From an uncultured Cyclobacteriaceae bacterium (GTDB lineage Bacteria > Bacteroidota > Bacteroidia > Cytophagales > Cyclobacteriaceae): a stretch of DNA of 64,000 bases. Positions 25,471 to 32,677 of this stretch are shown here, piece after piece. Within the stretch, counting starts at the first letter, position 1. The number at the start of each line of letters is the position of its first letter. The notes below the pieces were generated by a model, which saw only the letters and a list, made by a program, of their open reading frames with translations, was not told the DNA's origin and did not search any database. The stretch covers positions 124,001-188,000 of the forward strand of contig CAKZRQ010000037.1 in the NCBI GenBank assembly GCA_937146645.1. Reading direction: 5' to 3'. The position numbers and the translations under genes are program-made.

Positions 25471-26568
25471 ATGAATTTGATGAGAAAGAGACTAAATCTG
25501 GCTGCTATAGCCATTTTGATTTTAGTGGCTTCTTGCGATAAAAAGCCTGAAACTGTATCAGAGGAAAAAACAATTCAAGAAACTGAACCTCAAACTCCTC
25601 CCACTGACAATCCGGAAGGAATGGTTTGGATTCCAGGAGGACAATTCACCATGGGTACGGATGAAGCTGATGCCTATCAAGTAGAAAGACCAGCTGTGGA
25701 TTTGACCGTTGAAGGTTTTTGGATGGACACTCATGAAGTGACCAATGCTGAATATCAAGCATTTGTGGATGCCACAGGCTATGTGACTTTGGCGGAGCAA
25801 ACACCTAAGTGGGAAGACTTAGAACAGCAATTACCACCTGGAACACCTCCACCGGACCCATCTGTTTTGGTTCCAGGTTCCATGGTTTTCACTCCCCCAT
25901 CTCAGGCGGTACCCTTACAGGATATTTCCCTTTGGTGGACATGGATCGAAGGAGCCAATTGGCAGCATCCAGAAGGACCTGATAGTAACCTTGAAGGTCG
26001 GGAAAATCACCCTGTGGTACATATTGCATATGAAGATGCGGTTGCTTATGCGGATTGGGTAGGAAAAAGACTTCCTACAGAAATTGAGTGGGAATTTGCC
26101 GGAAGAGGCGGATTGCAGGGAAAGAGGTTTGCCTGGGGTGATGAATTAAGCCCTAATGGCCAATATCTCGCTAATACCTTTACGGGTAGTTTCCCCCACG
26201 GAAACACCGGAGAAGATGGCTATGTCGGTACTTCACCGGTTAAGTCTTATGCACCAAACAATTTTGGTTTGTATGATATGATAGGCAATGTTTGGGAGCT
26301 AACTGATGATTGGTTCGATGCATTAAAATTTGCTCGTCTAGCGGGGCAGGCCCCAAAGCTAGATGCTGACATGAATCCCTGCTATGTACCTGGAAATCCT
26401 TATGCCAAAGAAAGAGTCATTAAAGGTGGATCCTTCTTATGTGCCGATAACTATTGCATCAATTATCGGCCAAGTGCACGACAGGGTCATGCATTCGATA
26501 GTGGCACTTCAAACGTAGGATTCAGGCTGGTGAAATCACCTGATGATAAAACATTAAGCATGAAGTAA
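25471..26568 (+). CDS. Formylglycine-generating enzyme-like lipoprotein (SUMF1 domain)
   Basis: A 365-residue lipoprotein (signal ILILVASC with lipobox Cys near 22; ATG at 25480 is an equally possible start). The mature part is a complete FGE-sulfatase fold: WIPGGQFTMGTDEAD, GFWMDTHEVTNAEYQAFV, ADWVGKRLPTEIEWEFAGRGG, NVWELTDDW and the active-site segment GGSFLCADNYCINYRPSARQ. Both catalytic cysteines (Cys324, Cys329) are kept, so it may really convert sulfatase Cys/Ser residues to formylglycine instead of only binding like the many inactive relatives. A Pro-rich, Trp-containing insertion (about 115-160) is present. No sulfatase is in this window. The terminator 26588-26615 follows. Confidence 0.9.
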   Translation: MNLMRKRLNLAAIAILILVASCDKKPETVSEEKTIQETEPQTPPTDNPEGMVWIPGGQFTMGTDEADAYQVERPAVDLTVEGFWMDTHEVTNAEYQAFVDATGYVTLAEQTPKWEDLEQQLPPGTPPPDPSVLVPGSMVFTPPSQAVPLQDISLWWTWIEGANWQHPEGPDSNLEGRENHPVVHIAYEDAVAYADWVGKRLPTEIEWEFAGRGGLQGKRFAWGDELSPNGQYLANTFTGSFPHGNTGEDGYVGTSPVKSYAPNNFGLYDMIGNVWELTDDWFDALKFARLAGQAPKLDADMNPCYVPGNPYAKERVIKGGSFLCADNYCINYRPSARQGHAFDSGTSNVGFRLVKSPDDKTLSMK

Positions 26569-26587
26569 TTCTTAACACTCTATTCAG

Positions 26588-26615
26588 GCCCAATCCATCC
26601 GGTTGGGTCTTTTTT
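26588..26615 (+). terminator. Terminator/attenuator between the FGE-like gene and the lipase
   Basis: CCCAATCC pairs with GGTTGGG around ATCC with one bulged base, and a run of six T's follows. Its T-run ends 3 bp before the lipase ATG, so the lipase is either read through or has a promoter inside the preceding gene. Confidence 0.75.
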
Positions 26616-26618
26616 ATT

Positions 26619-27722
26619 ATGAGAAAAATTCTATTTGTTCTATTACTACTCACTCATTTTCAGTCCTTTGGACAAACTCCTCTAAAGCCTGGCTTTGAAA
26701 ATGAAGAGTATTCCAACATCCTATCCATTTTTGTAGCGAGATCGGATGACCCTAAGTTTAAAGGAGACGTCCCTAATCCTCAAGATTTCGAATTCAACTA
26801 TGAATCTCCTACGGTTGGCTTGCTCAATAAATGGTATTTATGGACGCATACAGAAGAGAAACTAGCTATAATCAGTTTTCGCGGGACAGTTCCTGATCCG
26901 GTCTCATGGTTAGCTAATTTTTATTCAGCAATGATCCCGGCAAAGGGAGAATTGAAAATCTCTGAAGACAATACATTCGCTTACAATCTTTCAGACGATC
27001 CAAAAGCTGCAGTTCATGTAGGATGGACACTAAGTTTGGGAGCTTTGGCCCCTACTTTAGAAAACAAAATGGATAGCCTGGTAAACGTTGGCTATCAAGA
27101 TTTTATCATTACAGGCCATAGTCAGGGAGGAGCCATAGCCTATTTGGCAACCGCTCACCTGCATTCCCTAAAAAAATCTGGACGTTGGGATAAAGATATC
27201 AGGCTAAAAACCTATGCCAGCGCTGCTCCTAAGCCCGGAAATCTATTTTTCGCCTATCATTATGAAGAAATGACTAGTGATGGCTGGGCATTCAATGTGG
27301 TAAACGCAGAGGATTGGGTTCCAGAGGTTCCCTTCTCAGTTCAAACAGTGAACGATTTCAGTGAATTGAATCCATTCAGTGATATTTCAGGTTTTTTGAA
27401 AGGTCAGAAATTTGCTCAGCGAATCGTTTTCAAATCTATCTACAATAAGCTGGATAACCCTACTCAAAAATCCACCAAGAACTTTAGTAAGTTCTTTGGA
27501 AAGAAATTAGGCAAGCAAATTCAAAAGCAATTGCCAGGGCATGAAATTCCTGAGTTTTATCCCAGCAATCACTACGTTCGTACAGGAAACTATATCGTGC
27601 TCAGAGCGGATGAGGAATACCTGGAAAAGTATCTGCACAATCCCGAAGAAATCTTTCTTCATCACATGATTGTGCCCTATTATGAGCTATTCCAAAAAAG
27701 AATTAAGAATAACCCTGAGTAA
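26619..27722 (+). CDS. Secreted class 3-type lipase
   Basis: A 367-residue exported lipase. Signal peptide about 1-19 (MRKILFVLLLLTHFQSFGQ), then a lipase-3 fold: EEKLAIISFRGTVPDPVSWLANF with the oxyanion region, the nucleophile elbow ITGHSQGGAIAYLATA (Ser168), then YASAAPKPGN and a late VNAEDWVPEVPF Asp, and a C-terminal HYVRTGNYIVL His. It probably cleaves lipids outside or at the cell surface. Its last 20 bp overlap the end of the convergent riboflavin synthase gene without a terminator. Confidence 0.9.
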   Translation: MRKILFVLLLLTHFQSFGQTPLKPGFENEEYSNILSIFVARSDDPKFKGDVPNPQDFEFNYESPTVGLLNKWYLWTHTEEKLAIISFRGTVPDPVSWLANFYSAMIPAKGELKISEDNTFAYNLSDDPKAAVHVGWTLSLGALAPTLENKMDSLVNVGYQDFIITGHSQGGAIAYLATAHLHSLKKSGRWDKDIRLKTYASAAPKPGNLFFAYHYEEMTSDGWAFNVVNAEDWVPEVPFSVQTVNDFSELNPFSDISGFLKGQKFAQRIVFKSIYNKLDNPTQKSTKNFSKFFGKKLGKQIQKQLPGHEIPEFYPSNHYVRTGNYIVLRADEEYLEKYLHNPEEIFLHHMIVPYYELFQKRIKNNPE

Positions 27723-28293
27723 TTCTCTGAATGTATTTTCCTACAATATCAAACTCGAGGTTTACTGAATCACCTACCTTGAGTTGATGGAAATTGGTGT
27801 GTTCATATGTGTAAGGAATTATAGCCACAGTAAACTCCCCTGGCTTGGAATTAAAACAGGTTAGGCTCGTTCCATTTATGGTAACGGATCCTTTTTCTAC
27901 CGTTACGTTTGACTGGTGATCATCAAAACCGATGGTAAATAACCAGCTTCCATCCTGATCTTCAATAGATTTTATTTTGCCAATTTGATCCACATGACCC
28001 TGAACGATGTGACCGTCAAATCTTCCATTCGCAGGCATGCAACGCTCCAGATTCACCTTTTTACCTTCTTCCCAAGTACTTAGATTAGTCTTCCGTAGCG
28101 TCTCATCTATTGCGGTCACGCGATATTGATTTTCCTCCACCTGTACAACTGTCAGGCAAACCCCATCATGCGCTAAAGACTGATCCACTTTAAGCTCATA
28201 GCCGATTTCAGAGGTTAAATCAAAGTGAATATTGGTTCCTTCTCGGGTGATTTTTTCTATGGTTCCAAAGGCTTCAATTATTCCTGTAAACAT
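27703..28293 (-). CDS. ribE: Riboflavin synthase alpha subunit
   Basis: A 196-residue lumazine-binding enzyme that disproportionates two 6,7-dimethyl-8-ribityllumazine molecules into riboflavin. It has the two tandem repeats expected: the first begins MFTGIIEAFGTIEKI and continues DGVCLTV, the second begins GHIVQGHVDQIGKIKSI and continues GTSLTCFN. The C-terminal helix after the second repeat is present. Start is ATG at 28293. The 3' end overlaps the lipase gene by 20 bp in the convergent arrangement. No FMN riboswitch is apparent in the short upstream gap. Confidence 0.97.
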   Translation of the reverse strand: MFTGIIEAFGTIEKITREGTNIHFDLTSEIGYELKVDQSLAHDGVCLTVVQVEENQYRVTAIDETLRKTNLSTWEEGKKVNLERCMPANGRFDGHIVQGHVDQIGKIKSIEDQDGSWLFTIGFDDHQSNVTVEKGSVTINGTSLTCFNSKPGEFTVAIIPYTYEHTNFHQLKVGDSVNLEFDIVGKYIQRITQGYS

Positions 28294-28401
28294 TGCTTTT
28301 CTAAATTTTTAAGCTTCTGAATGATAAAAGCCAAAAATGATAATTTCGGTTTCAAAATACGTTAAATAATCAAGTATCTTCGACCAAAAATCACCCAGTA
28401 A

Positions 28402-29058
28402 ATGCTCCGTCTCCAAGACAGCTATCTCCATAAAGGCAAAAGAAAAGCTCTGGTCAAAATTATCCGAGAGAAAGGAATAAAGGATGAACGAGTGCTTGAT
28501 GCCATTTATCAGCTTCCGCGACATTTCTTTTTTGATTCAGCCTTAGTTTCTCACGCCTATGAAGACAAAGCCTTTCCCATTGGTGAAGGCCAAACTATTT
28601 CCCAACCCTTTACTGTAGCCTTCCAAACAGAATTGCTAGAGTTAAAACCGGGAGACAAAGTTTTGGAGATTGGGACTGGATCTGGATACCAAGGTACCAT
28701 CTTACATATTTTAGGCGCTGATGTCTATAGCATCGAGTACCAGAAGAAATTATACGAGAAAACCAGAAAATTCCTCGATCGCCTTGGTGTCAAGTTTAAT
28801 CTTTTTCAGGGGGATGGATCCAAAGGACTTTTAAAGCACTCTCCATTTGACAAAATCTTGGTTACCGCTGGGGCACCGATCGTTCCAAATGATTTAATCA
28901 GACAGCTTAAAATTGGAGGTGTTTTGGTCATTCCCGTAGGTGACCGATCCAGTCAAAAAATGCTTAAGCTCACCAAGAAGTCCAGGACTCAAGTGGTTAA
29001 GGAGGAGTTTGATTCATTCGCCTTTGTTCCGCTATTGGGGAAAGATGGGTGGAAATAA
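28402..29058 (+). CDS. pcm: Protein-L-isoaspartate O-methyltransferase
   Basis: A 218-residue repair methyltransferase that converts isoaspartyl damage back toward aspartate using AdoMet. The family signatures appear: RHFFFDSALVSHAYEDKAFPIGEGQTISQPF, KVLEIGTGSGYQ (motif I), and FDKILVTAGAPIVPNDLIRQLKIGGVLVIPVG. It lacks a signal peptide. The start is the ATG at 28402, 108 bp downstream of the divergent ribE start. The neighbourhood is otherwise ordinary. Confidence 0.95.
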   Translation: MLRLQDSYLHKGKRKALVKIIREKGIKDERVLDAIYQLPRHFFFDSALVSHAYEDKAFPIGEGQTISQPFTVAFQTELLELKPGDKVLEIGTGSGYQGTILHILGADVYSIEYQKKLYEKTRKFLDRLGVKFNLFQGDGSKGLLKHSPFDKILVTAGAPIVPNDLIRQLKIGGVLVIPVGDRSSQKMLKLTKKSRTQVVKEEFDSFAFVPLLGKDGWK

Positions 29059-29061
29059 ATG

Positions 29062-29089
29062 ATAGCCCGGGGTTTAAACCCCGGGCTAT
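29062..29089. repeat. Perfect 28-bp palindrome (REP-like)
   Basis: ATAGCCCGGGGTTT is followed by its exact reverse complement, giving a perfect 28-bp palindrome 3 bp after the pcm stop. It contains a GC-rich core and is part of a cluster of three palindromes in 29062-29199. No T-run follows on either strand, so it is not a standard terminator. It looks like a short repetitive palindromic element of the REP type. Confidence 0.8.
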
Positions 29090-29109
29090 TGAGCGTCACA
29101 CCCCCCAGC

Positions 29110-29134
29110 GGTTCGAGATTTGTAATCTCGAACC
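29110..29134. repeat. 11-bp stem palindrome, second of the cluster
   Basis: GGTTCGAGATT and AATCTCGAACC are perfect reverse complements around TGT. It is 20 bp after the first palindrome and is followed by a GC-containing tail ending CACCCCCTCG. It has the size and position of a REP unit. Confidence 0.75.
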
Positions 29135-29176
29135 TGTATTTTGGGATTTGCACCCCCTCGCTAAACTTACCGCTTT

Positions 29177-29199
29177 AATTCAAAATATAATTTTGAATT
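29177..29199. repeat. 10-bp stem palindrome, third of the cluster
   Basis: AATTCAAAAT and ATTTTGAATT flank ATA. It is AT-rich, unlike the two preceding ones, and could be a separate feature of the thioesterase promoter region, for example a regulator site. Confidence 0.55.
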
Positions 29200-29234
29200 C
29201 AATCCCTAATTCTTCCCTCTCGAAATTTTCTTTG

Positions 29235-29242
29235 TATTTTTG
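29235..29242 (+). promoter_or_regulatory. Possible -7 box of the thioesterase gene
   Basis: TATTTTTG fits TAnnTTTG and lies 16 bp before the ATG at 29259. No TTG is at the usual distance upstream. Confidence 0.35.
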
Positions 29243-29258
29243 ATTAATTATTTACGAT

Positions 29259-29777
29259 ATGCCAAAGACAAAATTTGCAAAGGAATCGGCGACCATCATG
29301 ACCGAGATGGTGCTACCCAATGATACCAACACCCTAAACAACCTAATGGGTGGACGTTTGATGCATTGGATGGATGTGGTGGCTGCCATTGCGGCGCAAA
29401 AGCACTCCAACCGAATAGTGGTAACTGCATCAGCGGATAATATTTCTTTCAAAAACCCGATCGCCCTAGGGAATGTAGTCACTTTGAAAGCGCAGGTTAC
29501 CCGGGCATTTACCTCTTCTATGGAAGTTCATATTGAAGTGAGTGCAGAAGATATTCCAGCAAATACCAATGTCGTTACGCACAGGGCTTTCTTCACCTTC
29601 GTGGCAGTAGATCAAAACGGGAGACCCATCGAGATTCCCGAAGTGGTACCTGAGACTGAAGAAGAAAAAGAACTCTATGAAGGAGCTTTAAGAAGAAGGC
29701 AATTGAGATTGGTCTTGGGCAAACGCATGAAGCCCGAAGAAGCTCATGAGTTGAAGTCCATTTTCAACATGGATTAA
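29259..29777 (+). CDS. Acyl-CoA thioesterase (hotdog fold)
   Basis: A 172-residue hotdog-fold thioesterase of the cytosolic acyl-CoA hydrolase type. Family landmarks: MVLPNDTNTLNNLMGGRLMHWMD at the start, ASADNISFKNPIALGNVVTLKAQVT and FTSSMEVHIEVSAED, where the Asn/Asp residues in these segments form the active site in relatives such as YciA/BACH. The C-terminal tail is charged and helical. It cleaves acyl-CoA to free acid and CoA; the chain-length preference is not readable. It is the first gene after the palindrome cluster and ends in a terminator. Confidence 0.9.
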   Translation: MPKTKFAKESATIMTEMVLPNDTNTLNNLMGGRLMHWMDVVAAIAAQKHSNRIVVTASADNISFKNPIALGNVVTLKAQVTRAFTSSMEVHIEVSAEDIPANTNVVTHRAFFTFVAVDQNGRPIEIPEVVPETEEEKELYEGALRRRQLRLVLGKRMKPEEAHELKSIFNMD

Positions 29778-29781
29778 TTTC

Positions 29782-29813
29782 AAAGACCACATGAGAAAGT
29801 GGTCTTTTTTTTT
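29782..29813 (+). terminator. Intrinsic terminator after the thioesterase
   Basis: A 9-bp stem (AAAGACCAC / GTGGTCTTT, 8-nt loop) ends in a long T-run. A second small inverted repeat (TGGCC AAA GGCCA) follows directly. Confidence 0.92.
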
Positions 29814-29845
29814 GGCCAAAGGCCATTTTAGAGCCAAATTTCAAT

Positions 29846-30415
29846 ATGGAAAGTGAGAACCTGAATGATCTATCTTCTCTAATTACTGAGGAGATTTATT
29901 TCATACCCGGAGAATTTGAAACAAAGGCTGAAACGAAAAAAACAACTGATTCTATCAAGGAAGAATCTGTGGTCGCAGAACCAGCTTTAGAAGCTCCAAT
30001 CAAAAAATCAGAAGAGCCTGAAGTGGCCAAAGAACCGATTCAAATCAGGGGTGAATTTGCTCAGCAGGTATTGGTACTTCATGAAGAGGATGAGTTACCT
30101 CAGGAAGCACTTGACCTATTGTCAAAAATCCTCGGAGCTGTGAATCATTCTATGGCCGACGTAGCTCTACTTTCCTCTGCTGAGCTCGAAGGAAGAACTA
30201 TGGAAGAGTTTAAGGAAATTGGGGCTCATAAAATAATCCGATTTGGAAGAATCAAGCATGCCATTAATGCGACACCAGCCCCTGAATATCAGGTTCATTC
30301 CGATGAAGAGACAGAGTTTTTATTTGTTGATGCCCTTACTCAAATTAAGGACGATAATACATTAAAAAGGAAACTTTGGACAGCGCTCCAGGTGTTGTTT
30401 AACGTGACTAAATAA
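29846..30415 (+). CDS. Hypothetical protein, possible DNA polymerase III psi (HolD-like) subunit
   Basis: A 189-residue acidic protein. The first about 70 residues are low-complexity Glu/Lys/Ser. The C-terminal part resembles HolD by eye: a strand VLVLHEEDELP followed by a helix DLLSKILGAVNHSMADVALL, then an EIGAHKIIRFG strand segment, and a final helix VDALTQIKDDNTLKRKLWTALQVLF; E. coli HolD has the same order with the segment LTDLRANPTARAALWQQI near its end. The similarity is faint and only a pattern match. It is upstream of a DUF3817 membrane protein by 6 bp. No catalytic residue is expected for psi. Confidence 0.6.
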   Translation: MESENLNDLSSLITEEIYFIPGEFETKAETKKTTDSIKEESVVAEPALEAPIKKSEEPEVAKEPIQIRGEFAQQVLVLHEEDELPQEALDLLSKILGAVNHSMADVALLSSAELEGRTMEEFKEIGAHKIIRFGRIKHAINATPAPEYQVHSDEETEFLFVDALTQIKDDNTLKRKLWTALQVLFNVTK

Positions 30416-30421
30416 TCACAA

Positions 30422-30733
30422 ATGACAGAGGATCAATTAACCTGGTATAAGCGATTCAAATGGATCAGCATTACAGAAGGCATTTCATTCTTGCTGCTTT
30501 TATTCATCGCTATGCCTCTCAAGTATATTTTTGATTGGCCTTATGCCGTCAAGGTAGTTGGCTGGGCACATGGTGTTCTTTTTATGGCTTACTTCATCAT
30601 TGTAATTCCAACCGCAATAAAATTAGGCTGGAGTCTATCCAGGACTTTCATGGCTTTCCTAGCCTCTGTTCTCCCCTTTGGTCCTTTTGTATTTGAAAAG
30701 AATCTGAGTAAGAAATACCAAATTCAAGCCTAG
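30422..30733 (+). CDS. DUF3817 small membrane protein
   Basis: A 103-residue integral-membrane protein with three hydrophobic helices: WISITEGISFLLLLFIAMPLKYIF, KVVGWAHGVLFMAYFIIVIPTAI and TFMAFLASVLPFGPFVFEKNL. The pattern with a conserved Gly in TEG, the W-H pair WAHG and the PFG motif is that of DUF3817. No function is established for the family; its co-occurrence with larger transporters in other genomes is not informative. It lies 6 bp after the HolD-like gene and 2 bp before the kinase-like gene, so the three form an operon. Confidence 0.8.
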   Translation: MTEDQLTWYKRFKWISITEGISFLLLLFIAMPLKYIFDWPYAVKVVGWAHGVLFMAYFIIVIPTAIKLGWSLSRTFMAFLASVLPFGPFVFEKNLSKKYQIQA

Positions 30734-30735
30734 AT

Positions 30736-31749
30736 ATGGCTTTGATCAGCAAAAAGAAAAAGATTTACTCTATAAGCGAAGGACTTCGAGAATACCTAAT
30801 TGGATATGCTCGTGAGGTAGATATTCCTATCCATTATGATGAGCTGCTTCGATATTCCAGTTCAATTGCACTTTTCGATTCAAACGAGAAAGACACGCTT
30901 TGGGAAACGGTGTTTTACGATCAATCAGATCGAGAAGAAATCCACCTGAATGTGAAAAAGATTTACGCGCTGCTCAAGGCTGGCGGTGACATGAGCGTAA
31001 TGCAACACCTGTATGTGGATCGAATCGATCTTTGTGTTTACGGTAATACGCAGCCTTTCAGAGTGCGAATAGTGAATAGAATCAATGATAACTTCGATTA
31101 CTTCTACATAAAAAATGCTGATGCATCCAGAGTCTATGGACTGGAACTGGAGCACTTACTCTCTCCAAATAGAATTAGCTATCTCGTCCATCAAAACACG
31201 CTGATAGAGGAGCATATCGCAGGAATTCCAGGTGATAAGTTTATGAAGGATCACATGGATCTTCATGATACCAATGCCATTCGTTTAGCTAAGGAATTTG
31301 TCAAATTTAATGAGCGTTGCTTCGTGAGGCTTTTAGGCGATATGCACTCCTCGAATTTTGTGATTGATGTGACCCCCGATTTTGAGGAAACACACTACCG
31401 AATTCGTGCGATTGACTTTGACCAACAGTCGTATGAAGGAAAGAAATCAATTTACTTGCCACAGTATTTCAAGGAGAATAACAAGCTGATTGAGCTTGGC
31501 ATGAAGTACATTACACCCGAATCCATGAGGCAATATCAAAAGGAAGAGCGGACCTTAATTGCCAATCGGGTGAGATCGGCAAAAGTGACCATTAAAAATA
31601 TCCTGAATGCGATGGAAGGGGATGTTTTATCAACACCTGAAAATATCGACAGCCTGAGACGGGAACTCGCCAGACATTACAAAAAGCAGGAATTTTTAAA
31701 GGCCCAAAATATGGGGCATCTTTTACGAATTAGCCTGAATCAGCTCTAA
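30736..31749 (+). CDS. Unrecognised protein with kinase-like fold landmarks
   Basis: A 337-residue protein with no close family I can name, but with the landmarks of a protein-kinase/APH-like fold in the correct order: YFYIKNAD (Lys126, the ATP-anchoring Lys), [10 protein letters not shown] (Glu137/139, helix-C Glu), [11 protein letters not shown] (a hinge-like segment), [12 protein letters not shown] (Asp202, His204, Asn207, like the HGD-x-x-x-x-N catalytic loop) and [10 protein letters not shown] (Asp227, like the DFG Asp). The N-terminal about 90 residues are extra, possibly a recognition domain. It probably phosphorylates a small molecule or a protein, or is a degenerate kinase. The gene follows DUF3817 by 2 bp and overlaps the convergent rfbA by 4 bp. 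Confidence 0.7.
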   Translation: MALISKKKKIYSISEGLREYLIGYAREVDIPIHYDELLRYSSSIALFDSNEKDTLWETVFYDQSDREEIHLNVKKIYALLKAGGDMSVMQHLYVDRIDLCVYGNTQPFRVRIVNRINDNFDYFYIKNADASRVYGLELEHLLSPNRISYLVHQNTLIEEHIAGIPGDKFMKDHMDLHDTNAIRLAKEFVKFNERCFVRLLGDMHSSNFVIDVTPDFEETHYRIRAIDFDQQSYEGKKSIYLPQYFKENNKLIELGMKYITPESMRQYQKEERTLIANRVRSAKVTIKNILNAMEGDVLSTPENIDSLRRELARHYKKQEFLKAQNMGHLLRISLNQL

Positions 31750-32603
31750 ACCAGTCTTTTCAGATAACCTCCATAACCACTTTTTCCAAGTTTCTTGGCG
31801 GCTTGAAGGAGTTCTTCTTTTCCTATAAAACCTTTGCGATAAGCAATCTCTTCGATACAGCCGATTTTCAATCCTTGCCTTTGCTCTATCACTTCCACAA
31901 AGGTCGCAGCCTGCAATAGTGAATCATGAGTACCGGTATCCAACCATGCCGTTCCCCTCTTTAAAATAGCCACATGCAAGGCCTTCTTTTGTAGATAAGC
32001 ATTGTTTACATCGGTAATCTCAAGCTCTCCCCTTGGGCTTGGCCTGATGTTTTTTGCGATTTCTACCACCTCATTATCATAGAAATACAAACCTGGTACT
32101 GCATAGTTTGACTTCGGCTCTGCCGGTTTCTCCTCTATACTTACAGCCCTGTTTTCTTCATCAAACTCCACCACGCCATATCGCTCAGGATCGGTAACGT
32201 GATACGCGAAAACTATTCCTCCATCCGGATCGGTATTCGCCGTCAAAGTTTCTTCAAGGCCCGCTCCGTAAAAGATATTATCTCCCAGAATCAGGGCAAC
32301 CTTATCATCTCCAATAAACTCCTCTCCAATTATGAACGCTTGTGCAAGACCATCAGGACTTGGTTGGACAGCATATTGAAACTCGCAGCCCACCTGTGAA
32401 CCATCGCCCAACAGCTTTTGAAAGGCTTCAGAATCTTCCGGCGTGGTGATAATCAAAATCTCTCGTATCCCCGCCATCATTAGAATGGAAAGTGGGTAAT
32501 AAATCATGGGTTTATCGTAAACCGGCATGAGCTGCTTTGACACTGCAATGGTCAGCGGGTACAATCTTGTTCCTGAGCCTCCGGCCAAAATAATTCCTTT
32601 CAT
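31746..32603 (-). CDS. rfbA: Glucose-1-phosphate thymidylyltransferase RfbA
   Basis: A 285-residue nucleotidyltransferase making dTDP-glucose for dTDP-rhamnose and related O-antigen sugars. The glycine-rich signature [16 protein letters not shown] is at the start, followed by [40 protein letters not shown] and the [18 protein letters not shown] region near 150. No other rhamnose gene (rfbB, rfbC, rfbD) is in this window, so rfbA stands alone here. The 3' end overlaps the kinase-like gene by 4 bp. A 15-bp palindrome is in the 74-bp gap to the divergent glycosyltransferase. Confidence 0.96.
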   Translation of the reverse strand: MKGIILAGGSGTRLYPLTIAVSKQLMPVYDKPMIYYPLSILMMAGIREILIITTPEDSEAFQKLLGDGSQVGCEFQYAVQPSPDGLAQAFIIGEEFIGDDKVALILGDNIFYGAGLEETLTANTDPDGGIVFAYHVTDPERYGVVEFDEENRAVSIEEKPAEPKSNYAVPGLYFYDNEVVEIAKNIRPSPRGELEITDVNNAYLQKKALHVAILKRGTAWLDTGTHDSLLQAATFVEVIEQRQGLKIGCIEEIAYRKGFIGKEELLQAAKKLGKSGYGGYLKRLV

Positions 32604-32642
32604 AAGCGAAATTTCAAAACAAATCCTAGATTGGATATCAAA

Positions 32643-32657
32643 GCTATTAATAATAGC
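32643..32657. repeat. 15-bp palindrome between rfbA and the glycosyltransferase
   Basis: GCTATTA-A-TAATAGC is a perfect inverted repeat in the 74-bp divergent gap. It is the size and symmetry of an operator for a dimeric regulator and could control both genes. Confidence 0.4.
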
Positions 32658-32677
32658 CTATTCCCAAAAAAAGCACT

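Noticed and set aside
25471..26568. GldJ/GldK-type gliding-motility protein
   Set aside because: It carries an FGE fold and a lipoprotein signal as those do, but it keeps both catalytic cysteines and is not near gldL/M/N, so I do not assign a motility role.
29062..29134. The palindromes as rho-independent terminators for pcm
   Set aside because: No T-run follows either hairpin on the plus or minus strand, and the stems are unusually long and perfect; repeat-type element preferred.
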